64,000 bases of DNA from an uncultured Actinomyces sp. (lineage in GTDB: Bacteria; Actinomycetota; Actinomycetes; Actinomycetales; Actinomycetaceae), in the NCBI GenBank assembly GCA_946998115.1, contig CAMPYB010000001.1, positions 1 to 64,000 of the forward strand. The letters run 5' to 3'. Below, piece after piece: positions 1 to 9,672 of this stretch. Positions within the stretch are counted from its first letter, which is position 1; each line of letters opens with the position of its first letter. Position numbers and translations under genes: made by a program. Under the pieces are notes generated by a model. The model saw only the letters and a list, made by a program, of their open reading frames with translations. It made no database searches and was not told the origin of the DNA.

Positions 1-1574
1 TCGATAGTTGCTGGAGGCTTAGAAGTGCAATCTAAAACTACACGATTTATATTCGGCACATTATTAGTTATCAGATTTGAAATGCGAGCTAACAAATCGT
101 AAGGAAGCCTGGACCAGTCAGCCGTCATAGCATCTTCGCTGGAAACTGGACGCAAAACCACTGGATGTCCATAAGTCCTGCCGTCACCTTGTACTCCTAC
201 TGAATGAACATCAGCGAGTAGCACAACTGGACACTGCCAAATTTCGCGATCCAAACCAGCTTTCGTCAATTCGTCCCTGACGATTTTATCAGCAGCCCTA
301 AGTGTTGCGAGCCTATCCCTTGTAACTTCACCAACAATGCGGATAGCAAGACCTGGACCTGGGAAAGGCTGACGCCAAACAATCTCTTCAGGAACACCAA
401 GTTGCAATCCAACACTACGCACTTCATCTTTAAACAATTCGCGTAAAGGCTCTATAAGCTCAAATTTCATATCCTCCGGAAGCCCGCCAACATTGTGATG
501 CGATTTAATATTAGAAGCTCCTTCGCCACCACCAGATTCTACAACATCAGGATAAAGAGTTCCCTGCACTAAGAAACGAACTTGAGCACCATCCGCACCA
601 GCTTCAGATACGATATCACGAGCAGCCTGCTCAAATACCCTAATAAATTCGCGACCAATAATCTTACGTTTAGTTTCAGGATCGCTTACTCCTTCAAGAG
701 CTGTTAAGAAACGCTCTTTAGCGTCAACAACAACAAGATTTACGCCAGTTGCTTGAACGAAATCCTTTTTAACCTGTTCAACTTCTCCCTCACGAAGCAA
801 ACCATGATCCACAAAAACACAAGTAAGCTGATTGCCAATCGCTTTTTGAACTAATGCGGCAGCTACAGAAGAATCTACTCCCCCAGACAAGCCACAAATA
901 ACTCTTGATGACCCTACTCTTTTACGTATTATTTCGATTTGTGTGTCAACGATAGAATCTACAGTCCAATCAGCAGCAATACCTGCACCATCATACAAAA
1001 AATTCTCTAAAGCTTTTTGACCATATTCACTATGCTTAACTTCTAAATGCCATTGCACACCAAACAATTTTCTATCCACATTTTCAAAAGCTGCAACAGG
1101 ACTGCCATCAGAAACAGCTGTCACTTTAAAACCTTCAGGTGCTTTCAAAACGCAATCACCATGACTCATCCAGACATTTTCAGATCCAAAATCATCTTTT
1201 AATAAAATATTCTTTTCACAAATGCTCACTTGTGTTTTGCCATATTCACGTATATTTGTTTGGCTAACTTTTCCACCCAAAGCATTAGCCATTGTTTGAA
1301 AACCATAGCAAATTCCAAGCACAGGAACACCTGATTCAAAAATAGACGGATCAATGCTAGGAGCACCTTTTTCATAAACAGACGATGGACCACCAGATAA
1401 AATAATTGCTACAGGATTTTTAGCTAAAATCTTTTCCACGGGCATTGTATGCGGAACAATTTCAGAATAAACATGTGCCTCACGTACGCGACGTGCAATA
1501 AGTTGCGCATATTGTGCACCAAAATCAACAACAAGCACTGGAGCTTTTTTACTTGAATGAATTTTTTCCCGCAT
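1..1574 (-). CDS. guaA: GMP synthase (glutamine-hydrolysing), 3' end just outside the window
   Basis: Converts XMP to GMP with ATP and glutamine, the last step of guanine nucleotide synthesis. The frame starts at ATG 1574 and reads through a class I glutamine amidotransferase domain ([16 protein letters not shown] near the N-terminus, nucleophile Cys in LGICYGFQ), then the PP-loop ATP pyrophosphatase domain (SGGVDSSV). The last visible residues, [13 protein letters not shown], match the family C-terminus, which normally ends IEWE. Only about three residues and the stop are therefore missing. About 525 residues is the normal length. It is co-directional with pta, separated by a 219-bp AT-rich gap that probably holds its own promoter. 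Confidence 0.97.
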   Translation of the reverse strand, partial: MREKIHSSKKAPVLVVDFGAQYAQLIARRVREAHVYSEIVPHTMPVEKILAKNPVAIILSGGPSSVYEKGAPSIDPSIFESGVPVLGICYGFQTMANALGGKVSQTNIREYGKTQVSICEKNILLKDDFGSENVWMSHGDCVLKAPEGFKVTAVSDGSPVAAFENVDRKLFGVQWHLEVKHSEYGQKALENFLYDGAGIAADWTVDSIVDTQIEIIRKRVGSSRVICGLSGGVDSSVAAALVQKAIGNQLTCVFVDHGLLREGEVEQVKKDFVQATGVNLVVVDAKERFLTALEGVSDPETKRKIIGREFIRVFEQAARDIVSEAGADGAQVRFLVQGTLYPDVVESGGGEGASNIKSHHNVGGLPEDMKFELIEPLRELFKDEVRSVGLQLGVPEEIVWRQPFPGPGLAIRIVGEVTRDRLATLRAADKIVRDELTKAGLDREIWQCPVVLLADVHSVGVQGDGRTYGHPVVLRPVSSEDAMTADWSRLPYDLLARISNLITNNVPNINRVVLDCTSKPPATI

Positions 1575-1793
1575 GTTAGCCTTTACTTTCCCATATTGCT
1601 CAAATATTTACAGATTACAAATCAATTAATTATATAATTATTAATAGTATCATTTACCTAATATTTTACACAAAAAGTATCTCTTTACTACAAAACGATT
1701 TACTAAAATATTTGTGTAAATTTAAATAAAAATAATATCGCAAAAACTAAATATCAGCGTAAAATTACGATTTATTTGATTTACCACTCTAGT

Positions 1794-2798
1794 TTATGAA
1801 CACTTACTATTCGATGCTTGAACAGCTGTAACAATAATTGTGTCAATAATATCTTGCACAGTAGCACCACGCGATAAGTCATTCACAGGCTTGTTAAGCC
1901 CCTGCAAAATAGGGCCAATTGCGCAAATATTTGCACAACGTTGCACAGCTTTATAACAAATATTACCAGCTGTAAGATTAGGAAATATCATAACGTTAGC
2001 ATTACCAGCAACTTTATCTTCAGGTAGCTTTATTTCAGCAACCTTACTATCTACAGCTGCATCATATTGAATAGGCCCCGTAAAATCAAAATCAACTTTA
2101 TCTTCAAGTAAAATAGATGCAACATTCTTTATTAAATCTACATCTTTCCCTTTTCCCGATAACCCAGTTGAATAAGAAAGCAAAGCTACTTTAGGATCTA
2201 TATCAAAATTTTTTGCTGTCTGCACAGTAGATTTAGTTATTTGCGCTAACTGTTCAGCAGTTGGATTCGTATTGATAGCGCAATCTGCATATAATAAAAT
2301 TTTCTCACCAAAATCCATAAAAAATACTGATGAAACAATATCTATACCAGGACATGTTTTTATTATTTGAAAAGCAGGTATCACAGTATCTGCAGTAGTA
2401 TGTTTAGCACCACACACAAGGCCATCTGCATCGCCTTCATTAACCATCATTGTAGCAAAATAGTTATCTTGCAAAATCTGATTTTTTGCTTCTTGCAAAG
2501 TTATGCCTTTATGTTTTCTAATTTCCATGAAACGCTTAACATATTTTTCGTAATATCCGCTTTGAAGAATATTTAAAATATTTACGTCAAATAAATCTAT
2601 TTTCAGCTCTTTTGCTCTGTTGCGAATTTTTTTCTCATCACCTAAAAGTGTTATCTTTGCAATACCATTTTTCAATATGAAAGCCACAGCTTCCAAGATT
2701 CTATCATCTTCACTTTCCGGCAAAACAATATTTACAAGATTTTTTTTCGCTATTTCTATTAGCTTATTTTGGAAAATACTCTGCTCATATTCGACCAT
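1794..2798 (-). CDS. pta: Phosphate acetyltransferase, short single-domain form
   Basis: Interconverts acetyl-CoA and acetyl phosphate in the Pta-Ack acetate pathway. The 334-residue protein is a single PTA/PTB domain: IVLPESEDDRILEA near the N-terminus, the conserved LPEDKVAGNANVMIFPNL region near residues 255-275, and the terminal GPILQGLNKPVNDLSRG motif. It lacks the DRTGG/CobB-like N-terminal regulatory domain of long Pta forms. ATG 2798 has an AAGGAG ribosome binding site five bases upstream. No acetate kinase gene lies in the window, although ackA is often the neighbour. It sits upstream of guaA and downstream of the GtrA gene on the same strand. Confidence 0.96.
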   Translation of the reverse strand: MVEYEQSIFQNKLIEIAKKNLVNIVLPESEDDRILEAVAFILKNGIAKITLLGDEKKIRNRAKELKIDLFDVNILNILQSGYYEKYVKRFMEIRKHKGITLQEAKNQILQDNYFATMMVNEGDADGLVCGAKHTTADTVIPAFQIIKTCPGIDIVSSVFFMDFGEKILLYADCAINTNPTAEQLAQITKSTVQTAKNFDIDPKVALLSYSTGLSGKGKDVDLIKNVASILLEDKVDFDFTGPIQYDAAVDSKVAEIKLPEDKVAGNANVMIFPNLTAGNICYKAVQRCANICAIGPILQGLNKPVNDLSRGATVQDIIDTIIVTAVQASNSKCS

Positions 2799-2821
2799 TT
2801 ATACTCCTTAAAAGCGAAAAA

Positions 2822-3223
2822 TTACTGAATATTTCTAGGGAAAACATAATACTTCATTATAGGAAAATTCCAAAGCGTGACACAAACAGTAGCAAAAATT
2901 TTACCAACCATATATAACCCAAAGAAAGTCGCGAATAATTGCACTATTACAGCTGTGAAACAAATATTTACGAACAATAAAAATGCGTATTTGATTACTG
3001 GTGCAACATTTTTCATCTTATGCGAAAATGTATAACGCATTTGTGTAAGATAAGCATAAATTGTAGATATTGCAAAAGCTATTACAGCTCCTAGCCAAGC
3101 TTTTATACCTATGACACTTACACATATATAAAGCGATAGAAAATCGATTATAAAAGCAGTTGTGCCGAAAAATAAATATTTTATAAAAGTAAAAATACGC
3201 ACTGACTTCATATTAATAGCCAA
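2822..3223 (-). CDS. GtrA-family membrane protein
   Basis: Small integral membrane protein (133 aa) with four predicted hydrophobic helices and the GtrA signature: FIKYLFFGTTAFIIDF at the start, conserved YLTQMRYTFSH in the middle, WNFPIMKYYVFP at the end. GtrA proteins are thought to flip or carry polyprenyl-phosphate-linked sugars used for decorating envelope polymers. The start is TTG 3223, placed correctly behind GGAGGT; the nearest ATG is 12 bases further in and poorly spaced. It is the last gene of an operon with a DUF2304 protein and a GT2 glycosyltransferase, which makes a lipid-linked sugar supply role likely. Substrate unknown. Confidence 0.88.
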   Translation of the reverse strand: MAINMKSVRIFTFIKYLFFGTTAFIIDFLSLYICVSVIGIKAWLGAVIAFAISTIYAYLTQMRYTFSHKMKNVAPVIKYAFLLFVNICFTAVIVQLFATFFGLYMVGKIFATVCVTLWNFPIMKYYVFPRNIQ

Positions 3224-3270
3224 CTGACCTCCAGCAATTCAAATTATTCAGCGAAAGATGCTTTTACATA

Positions 3271-3651
3271 TTATTTCTCTGCATCAACAATATTTTCTTC
3301 TATTTTTCTTTCCAAATTTGAAATTCTATTATTTAAAATAGCTATCTGTTCAACATAAACTCTTTGGTTTTCTTCTAATTGAGATATAGTTATAGACTGT
3401 TGTATAGCAGTTATAATTATAACAGCTATTACAACTGTAAAAACCATATTAGATCCATACACAAAACCTAAACATGCTGAAATCTTATCCACTAATTTCA
3501 CTGGCAACATTAGTAAAATAAAAGCTAGAATATCAAGAAATAACCATAATATTACATATTTTTCTTTTATTTTTCTTGATCGCAAAGACATTACAAGTAA
3601 AACGGCTATTAAAATTATTAAAACAACAAATATTACACTAGTAAATTTCAT
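3271..3651 (-). CDS. DUF2304-family small membrane protein
   Basis: A 126-residue protein with three hydrophobic segments (about residues 4-22, 34-54 and 69-87) followed by a C-terminal coiled coil (QSITISQLEENQRVYVEQIA and NRISNLERKIEEN). This matches DUF2304, a family almost always encoded between a dolichol-phosphate-mannose-synthase-like GT2 and a GtrA protein, as here. Its ATG begins three bases after the GT2 stop codon, within AAGGATAAAAAATG, so the two are probably translationally coupled. It probably supports the GT2/GtrA membrane complex; no catalytic motif is visible. Confidence 0.8.
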   Translation of the reverse strand: MKFTSVIFVVLIILIAVLLVMSLRSRKIKEKYVILWLFLDILAFILLMLPVKLVDKISACLGFVYGSNMVFTVVIAVIIITAIQQSITISQLEENQRVYVEQIAILNNRISNLERKIEENIVDAEK

Positions 3652-3654
3652 TTT

Positions 3655-4368
3655 TTATCCTTTTGGGCGTGGACTGATTATTATAACCGCAAAAGCAAAT
3701 AAAGCCCTGAATAGAAAAAATGCAGATTTCAAAGGTGACGTTGAAGGAACACCAGCTAATCTTTCATTCATTTTAACAGGAAATTGTTTAATTTTCATAC
3801 CATTTTTATGAGCCATCCCTAAAGCTTCAATAGTGTCACCCAAATACTCACAAGGAAAAGTCTTCTCAAAATATTTAATTACTTTTGCAGAAAACAACCT
3901 ATAACCGCTTGTCGTATCAGTAAGAGTTTCGCCAATATATGAGCTCATAAGCTTTGACAAAAACTTCATTGCAAGCCAACGTGGCCCCCTGACTTTATAA
4001 TCGCCCACACCAGCAAACCTAGAACCGACTAGAATATCTATATTTTCCTTTTGAGCAAATTCCAACATTGCTTTCACATAAGACGGATCATGCTGACCGT
4101 CAGAATCAACTTGTACACAATAGTCGTATCCATTTTGTACAGCGTACACAAAAGCGGTTCGCAATCCACCGCCAACTCCTAAATGCACGGGTAAATGCAA
4201 AACTTCAACATTCTTGCTGACAGCTACTTTCCAAGTGTCATCTTCCGAGCAATCATCTACAACGACAATATCGCCAAAAGGTATTGTTTCTCTTACCTTA
4301 TCTATGACATATGGAAGTGCTTTTTCTTCATTATACGCAGGCAAAATAACAAGTAACTTATTTTTCAC
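3655..4368 (-). CDS. GT2 glycosyltransferase, polyprenyl-phosphate mannose/glucose synthase-like
   Basis: A 237-residue GT-A fold transferase that probably moves a sugar from a nucleotide sugar to polyprenyl phosphate at the membrane. Visible motifs are LVILPAYNEEKALP at the N-terminus, VVVDDCSEDDT for nucleotide binding, and the VQVDSDGQHDP metal-binding DXD-like motif. The C-terminus has one hydrophobic stretch (FFLFRALFAFAVIIIS). The start is GTG 4368 behind AGGA. It leads the GT2-DUF2304-GtrA operon and diverges from two LCP ligase genes, so it probably supplies glycan for wall polymers or glycoproteins. Sugar specificity cannot be read from sequence. Confidence 0.88.
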   Translation of the reverse strand: MKNKLLVILPAYNEEKALPYVIDKVRETIPFGDIVVVDDCSEDDTWKVAVSKNVEVLHLPVHLGVGGGLRTAFVYAVQNGYDYCVQVDSDGQHDPSYVKAMLEFAQKENIDILVGSRFAGVGDYKVRGPRWLAMKFLSKLMSSYIGETLTDTTSGYRLFSAKVIKYFEKTFPCEYLGDTIEALGMAHKNGMKIKQFPVKMNERLAGVPSTSPLKSAFFLFRALFAFAVIIISPRPKG

Positions 4369-4534
4369 CTTTATTTCCTATCAATAGACATTCCTAGAAT
4401 AGGATATAATATAAAAGAGTTTTTATACAACTAAAATATTTGAAAGATTATCTTCAAAGGAATAGAATGTGTAAATACTGTAAGATGTCTTGTACTATTT
4501 AATGTGAAAATATGAAATCATATAGAGGATTTTT

Positions 4535-5683
4535 GTGGAACTGAACGATTATATGCCAATACACCACGCAAGTAAGCTATCTAGGTTTTCCCTAAAACGC
4601 GCTATTATAACAGTGTTTGTTTTCCTTTTAGCTTTTATATCTAGCGCTTTTGGACTTATATATTACGATATACAATCTTCCATAAATGTGGCTGACACAA
4701 GTAAATTACTAGGTAAGAATCATGCTAAACCTTCAGATTCTTATAACGGTAGAGCCATAAATATTCTCATAATGGGATCGGACAGTAGAGGCGAAAAAAA
4801 TTCTAGATTTGGCAATGTAGCTGGAATGCGTTCAGACACTACACTAATTTTACATATAAGCAAAGACAGAAAACATGCACAAATAATTTCTATAGCACGT
4901 GACACTTTAGTAGATATGCCACAATGCAACAGAGCTGACGGTTCAATCGTACCGCCTAGAAATGGCGCATTATTCAATTCAGCTTTCGCATATGGAGGAA
5001 TGAACGGAGATATTACTTCGGCAGCTGCATGCACCATAGCCACTGTAGAAAAAATGTCAGGATTAACAATAGATGATTTCGTCGTCGTAGATTTTTCTGG
5101 TTTTATAAACGTTGTTGACAGTTTGGGAGGCGTAGAATACTGTTTTGACAGAGCAGTTAAAGACACATTGTCAGAATTAGATGTAAAGCCTGGTTGTCAA
5201 AAATTAAATGGTGCACAAGCTTTAGCATTTGCAAGAACACGCTACACTTTAGGAGACGGTAGTGATATAAGCAGAATTGGACGTCAACAAGAATTAATAT
5301 TAAAACTAATCAAAGTCGTAAAACAAAAGAATCTATTAACCGATTTACCTTCTTTATATTCTTTCACCAAATCTGCCATAAAAACATTAACTGTTTCAAA
5401 AAATATAGGTTCTTTATCAAAAATAACTGGTCTCGCATATTCTCTGAAAAATCTTAAAGAGGAAAATATTCAATTTATAACGATGCCTGTTCAGCCTGCA
5501 CCAACTGATATTAACCGCGTTATTGCTAGACCTGAAGCTGAAGAACTTTGGCATTTGCTGAAAAATGATAAACAAGTTCCTTCAGATTTTATAGGTTTAA
5601 AAGATTTTTCCTCAACAAATACTGAACAAAACGAAAATACTGTAGATAAAAATAATCAAAATTTAAATTCTGAAGAAAATTAA
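4535..5683 (+). CDS. LytR-CpsA-Psr (LCP) family ligase, first of a pair
   Basis: Membrane-anchored phosphotransferase family that attaches lipid-linked glycopolymers to peptidoglycan or, in Actinomyces oris, to a surface protein. It has a short cytoplasmic N-terminus, one transmembrane helix near residues 23-45, then the LCP domain: ILIMGSDSRG, RSDTTLILHI, SIARDTLVDMP with catalytic Arg/Asp, FSGFINVVDSLGGVEYC, and AFARTRYTLGDGSDISRIGRQQ. The start is GTG 4535 with GAGGA six to seven bases upstream. The C-terminus trails into an Asn/Glu-rich tail. It is followed 15 bp later by a second LCP gene and diverges from the GT2 operon, so all may act in one glycan pathway. Confidence 0.95.
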   Translation: MELNDYMPIHHASKLSRFSLKRAIITVFVFLLAFISSAFGLIYYDIQSSINVADTSKLLGKNHAKPSDSYNGRAINILIMGSDSRGEKNSRFGNVAGMRSDTTLILHISKDRKHAQIISIARDTLVDMPQCNRADGSIVPPRNGALFNSAFAYGGMNGDITSAAACTIATVEKMSGLTIDDFVVVDFSGFINVVDSLGGVEYCFDRAVKDTLSELDVKPGCQKLNGAQALAFARTRYTLGDGSDISRIGRQQELILKLIKVVKQKNLLTDLPSLYSFTKSAIKTLTVSKNIGSLSKITGLAYSLKNLKEENIQFITMPVQPAPTDINRVIARPEAEELWHLLKNDKQVPSDFIGLKDFSSTNTEQNENTVDKNNQNLNSEEN

Positions 5684-5698
5684 CTAGGATGATAATAA

Positions 5699-7192
5699 AT
5701 GAGTGAAAATGGTTACTATCCTCCGTCTTTTCCGCCTAAAAACAGGAGAAACCACAATAATGCTACAGGTAAAAACAGTAGTGGAAATAATGATGAACAT
5801 ATAAATAGTATTTCACCCAAAAACCATAAAAACACTTTTCCTCATTCAAACGGTATTCATAATACGAATAAAAATAAGAAAACTGTAATTGTAGGTAATA
5901 ATAAGACTGATCATACTGGACACAACTCAAATTATGATTACAATTCATTTTCTCGAAAATTAAATTCTGACAATTACAAATCGTTTTCGCCTCAACAAAA
6001 TAAAAATAGTCGAAGCATTCCACCTACTTATACTCCACTTACAAAACGTTCCAATAGACCGACTATATATGACAGTAGCAGAAATAACGAAAACAATACG
6101 AGCAAAAGACATTATGTAGAAGAATACTTACACAGCAATAATGCTAAAAAATATGAACAAGAATATGGAAAAAATTTTAATCACGAATTCAATGATTATG
6201 AAAATGCGGATGGAAGTTTTAATAATAATTTAACTAAAAGAAAAACATCAAAAAAACGAAGAATAAAACGCAATATTTCAATCATTTTGACATTAATAAT
6301 TTTTATAGTAATCGCCTGGCCATCATATTTATTTTACCGCACAAATTCAAGAATTACGCATGTAGATGCGCTTTCTAATATGCAATCGAACGACACAGGT
6401 ACTACTTGGCTTATAGCAGGTTCTGATTCTAGAGCAACTAGCGACATAAAAGACGGTGCTGAAGGTGAACGCTCAGACACCATAATTATGGTTCATAAAG
6501 CACCTAATGGACAGGCTTCCATAGTTTCTATACCTAGAGACACTTTAGCTCGCATTCCTGGATATGATTTAGATAAAATTAATGCTTCTTTTTCTTATGG
6601 CGGACCAAAACTACTCGTACAAACAGTTGAGGGGCTAACTAACACTAAAATTGACCATTTTATACAAGTAGGTATGAACACTGTTGAAAAACTAGTGGAT
6701 GCCGTTGGTGGTGTGAATTTGTGCTTAGATTATGATGTAAACGACGAGTTATCTGCATTAGTATGGAAAGCTGGATGCGCTGATGCTGATGGTAAAACTG
6801 CATTAGCTTTTTCACGTATGCGTTATTCTGACCCTATGGGTGATATTGGTAGAGCTCAAAGACAAAGACAAGTTATTTCTAAGCTCACCAATAAAATTGT
6901 GTCTTTTTCTACAATAATAAACCCAATTAAACATTTAGAATTGGTTGATGCTGGAACTACTTCACTAAAGACAGACAATGATACTGGCTCTCTTAGCATA
7001 CTACGTTTAGCATTAGCTTTTAGACAGGCACGAAATAACAATCTAACTGGTATACCTCCAGTTAAATCTTTGAATTATATGTTACTTTCTGGTGCTTCAA
7101 CAGTTCTTTTAGATAAAGAAGCAAAAGATGCTTTCTTTGAGAAAATGCGTGCAGGCACACTAACTGTGCAAGATTTCAACAAATTTGGATAA
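5699..7192 (+). CDS. LCP family ligase with long Asn-rich N-terminal extension
   Basis: Second LCP protein of the pair (497 aa). The first roughly 190 residues are low-complexity Asn/Ser/Lys/His-rich and probably disordered in the cytoplasm. They end in a basic KKRRIKRN patch just before one transmembrane helix (about 193-213). The extracytoplasmic LCP domain follows: WLIAGSDSRATSD, RSDTIIMVHK, SIPRDTLARIPG, VEKLVDAVGGVNLC, and AFSRMRYSDPMGDIGRAQRQRQ. The active-site Arg and Asp residues are present. The extension is unusually long for the family and could be a protein-interaction tail. It starts 15 bp after the first LCP stop, with AGGA upstream. Confidence 0.94.
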   Translation: MSENGYYPPSFPPKNRRNHNNATGKNSSGNNDEHINSISPKNHKNTFPHSNGIHNTNKNKKTVIVGNNKTDHTGHNSNYDYNSFSRKLNSDNYKSFSPQQNKNSRSIPPTYTPLTKRSNRPTIYDSSRNNENNTSKRHYVEEYLHSNNAKKYEQEYGKNFNHEFNDYENADGSFNNNLTKRKTSKKRRIKRNISIILTLIIFIVIAWPSYLFYRTNSRITHVDALSNMQSNDTGTTWLIAGSDSRATSDIKDGAEGERSDTIIMVHKAPNGQASIVSIPRDTLARIPGYDLDKINASFSYGGPKLLVQTVEGLTNTKIDHFIQVGMNTVEKLVDAVGGVNLCLDYDVNDELSALVWKAGCADADGKTALAFSRMRYSDPMGDIGRAQRQRQVISKLTNKIVSFSTIINPIKHLELVDAGTTSLKTDNDTGSLSILRLALAFRQARNNNLTGIPPVKSLNYMLLSGASTVLLDKEAKDAFFEKMRAGTLTVQDFNKFG

Positions 7193-7236
7193 TAATATTT
7201 AATTTGCAAGTACATATCACAAGTATTTTAAAACAT

Positions 7237-7270
7237 TAAAGGCTACTACAAATATTTTGCAGTAGCCTTA
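7237..7270. terminator. Bidirectional hairpin terminator between convergent LCP and surface-protein genes
   Basis: AAGGCTACT at 7239-7247 pairs perfectly with AGTAGCCTT at 7261-7269, and the inner bases extend the stem. It lies in the 90-bp gap between two converging genes and can serve both. Confidence 0.8.
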
Positions 7271-7282
7271 TATCATCGTATT

Positions 7283-9613
7283 TTATGATAAACCTATTTT
7301 TCTTTTTACAGAAATTCCAATTACACCAGCTAATGTAAATATAACTAACATTATTATCGTTGTATTGTTTGTTCCGGTAGATGCCAATTTATTTTTTGTA
7401 TTTTTTAAATTTCCTGCATCTTTTGGAAGATTTACGCTAGCAGGATTTATTGCATTGCCTAAATCATTTAATACTGACTTTATTTTAGTCTTATTATTTT
7501 CAATATCAGCATTACCTTTATTATCAGTTTCGTTCTGAATATTTTTTTCACTTGTTTGTGGATTATCATGCTGATTTTGTTTATCGTGATCTTCTTCTGA
7601 TTGTTGTTTATTTTTACTACTATCACCAATTTCCCAAGTATATGTTGCAATATTTGAAGAAATTGTATTTGCTCTATCAGATGAAGCTACACTTGCTTGC
7701 ACTTTCATAGTATATACGCCTGGTTTTTCAAATAACCAGTTTGTATGCCTATGTGCTGCTTCAGGTTGAAAAATAGTAGATCCTGATTTCAATTCATAAG
7801 ACTTAGATGTAAGAACAGGCAATATTCCACTTCCAAAAGTACCATTTTCAAACATGAATACTCGTCCAGGACCTGTAACTTCCAAAATGTTTATATTGAT
7901 TGCATTATATTTCGGTTTTACTCCTTGTGTATCCCATCCAGGGAATAATAAATCATATTCTTCATCTGTTGTAGGTGCCTGTGTTAAAAAGTATCCGCTA
8001 TGTGGCAAAATTTTATGCAAACTTTCAGGCATATTTTTATATGCACTTTCTTTTACTTTCAAAATCAAATCTTCAGGATTTCGTAATATGCCCGTGCCAG
8101 TAATATCTTCTTTAGTGTTTAGAACTAATTTTCCATCGGCACTATTATACGAAACATTGAAAGCATCTAAATGACCTTTGTCTAGGACAGTTTTTTCATT
8201 TTTGTTTGAATCATGGTCATTTCCAGTATGATTTTGATTTTCATTTTGTTCTGTTTGACTATTCTGAGGATTTGTAGTGTCGTTCGGTTCTTCTTTTTCA
8301 GTTGGATTATTATCTTGCTTTCCATCAGATTCAGCTATCCAAGTATATTCAGTTTCACGTGATCTAATTTCTTCTCTGCCTTTTTTAGCTATAGCGACCA
8401 CACTCATTTTATATGTTCCAGGCTTTGAAAATACCCATGTAGCATGAGTATGTGAATTTGAATGAATATTTAGTTTCGCTCCAGTTTCAATATAATAATT
8501 TTTATCTTTTAAAAGCGGTGATGTTGTACCGTCAAGATTTTGTTTAAAAATTGCAACTGTGCCAGGACCTGTAACTTTTGTAAACTCGAGATATGCACTG
8601 TCATATCCATATTTAGAATAATCATTTGAAGCCCAACCAGGATACATCATTTCTCTACCAAATCCGGGTGTTGTATACCCTCCTTTTTCTCCTTTAGGTA
8701 GATGATATTTTTCAACATCTTCAGTATACCAATCGCTTCCCATGATCATTGTTGCACTTTCAGGTTTGCGTATAACACCTTGTCCAGTTATATCTTCACG
8801 CATATTCAATTCTATTGAGTTAGAACTGCTTCTTAAATAAAATGCATCTAAATGACCTTTTCTAAGTTTTACTTCATCCGTAGCTATTTCAGGCTGTTCA
8901 TCTTGTGTATTTTGCTCGTCAACATCTGGTTTTTCGGTGTTTTCATTAGTGTCAGGCTTTTCAGATGTTGAACTGTTTTTTTCTGCAATAAATGTAAGTG
9001 TTACTTCTTTAGATTTTATTTCTTTACTATTTTTTTCTGCAGTAACTATAGCTTTCACATTATATGTACCTGGTTTTGTTATCAACAACTTTGTATACAT
9101 ATTTGTATTATTTGGTAATTGCAGTTTACTTCCTGATTTTACATAGTATTCATTTCCATCAAGTACAGGTAAAGCATTTTTGCCTTCATCATCTAAAGTA
9201 AATAATGATATTTTTCCAGGACCTTTAACATCAGTAAATTGGACTGAAAGATTACTATAACCTTCTGATTGTAAATCTGTAGCACCAAAGCCTAAGTCCA
9301 AATCATTTTTAGCATCCCAGTTTCCTGTAGTATATCCAGACGCTATATTACCATCCATGGTAAAAGAATATTTTTGCGAATAAGAATCTGATTCTAATAC
9401 TATTTTTGCATTTTCAGGATCTAATAGTTTCGTTTCTGTTCCAACTCTGTGCCGAGTTTTTATATCAAAACTGTTTCCTTTAGTATTTACATATAGCAGT
9501 TGAACTGTCCCTTTTCTTATTTCTTGTATCTGAGTGGCATTTACTATCGGGAGTGAAAATGCCATAGCTAAACAAGTAATAATACTTATTACTAATAATT
9601 TTATTTTATTCAC
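7283..9613 (-). CDS. LAXTG-anchored surface protein with three choice-of-anchor M repeats
   Basis: A 776-residue exported wall protein. It has a signal peptide (residues 1-26, VISIITCLAMAFSLP core), then three repeats of about 170 residues separated by acidic Asn/Glu/Gln-rich linkers. At the C-terminus LASTG is followed by a hydrophobic helix and a KRK tail, the sorting signal read by class E sortases. The repeats match the actinobacterial 'choice-of-anchor M' domain: KGHLDAF at the start, VTGPG in the middle, W-F-KPG-Y at the end. Repeats 2 and 3 carry HTH and HRH histidine motifs; repeat 1 has lost them. Such proteins are often linked with zinc or manganese ABC transporters. The start is GTG 9613, behind AGAAAG. 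Probable metal regulation is described separately. Confidence 0.9.
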   Translation of the reverse strand: MNKIKLLVISIITCLAMAFSLPIVNATQIQEIRKGTVQLLYVNTKGNSFDIKTRHRVGTETKLLDPENAKIVLESDSYSQKYSFTMDGNIASGYTTGNWDAKNDLDLGFGATDLQSEGYSNLSVQFTDVKGPGKISLFTLDDEGKNALPVLDGNEYYVKSGSKLQLPNNTNMYTKLLITKPGTYNVKAIVTAEKNSKEIKSKEVTLTFIAEKNSSTSEKPDTNENTEKPDVDEQNTQDEQPEIATDEVKLRKGHLDAFYLRSSSNSIELNMREDITGQGVIRKPESATMIMGSDWYTEDVEKYHLPKGEKGGYTTPGFGREMMYPGWASNDYSKYGYDSAYLEFTKVTGPGTVAIFKQNLDGTTSPLLKDKNYYIETGAKLNIHSNSHTHATWVFSKPGTYKMSVVAIAKKGREEIRSRETEYTWIAESDGKQDNNPTEKEEPNDTTNPQNSQTEQNENQNHTGNDHDSNKNEKTVLDKGHLDAFNVSYNSADGKLVLNTKEDITGTGILRNPEDLILKVKESAYKNMPESLHKILPHSGYFLTQAPTTDEEYDLLFPGWDTQGVKPKYNAININILEVTGPGRVFMFENGTFGSGILPVLTSKSYELKSGSTIFQPEAAHRHTNWLFEKPGVYTMKVQASVASSDRANTISSNIATYTWEIGDSSKNKQQSEEDHDKQNQHDNPQTSEKNIQNETDNKGNADIENNKTKIKSVLNDLGNAINPASVNLPKDAGNLKNTKNKLASTGTNNTTIIMLVIFTLAGVIGISVKRKIGLS

Positions 9614-9632
9614 TGAATTAGCTTTCTAAATA

Positions 9633-9672
9633 TGATTATCATTATCTACAAAATAAATGATAATCATTCTCA
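9633..9672 (-). promoter_or_regulatory. Pair of Fur/Zur-type operator sites upstream of the surface-protein gene
   Basis: Two 15-mers, 9633-9647 (TGATTATCATTATCT) and 9658-9672 (TGATAATCATTCTCA), each fit the palindrome TGATAATNATTATCA typical of Fur-family metalloregulators, with two and one mismatches. GATTATCATT at 9634-9643 also forms a perfect 10-bp inverted repeat with 9656-9665. The sites lie 20-59 bases upstream of the GTG start and cover the predicted -10 box. Zur is favoured over Fur only because of the protein family; the sequence alone cannot decide. Confidence 0.72.

Noticed and set aside
6856..7041. Short minus-strand frames within the LCP genes, also at 4741-5166.
   Set aside because: Overlap conserved LCP motifs in antisense; no supporting signals.
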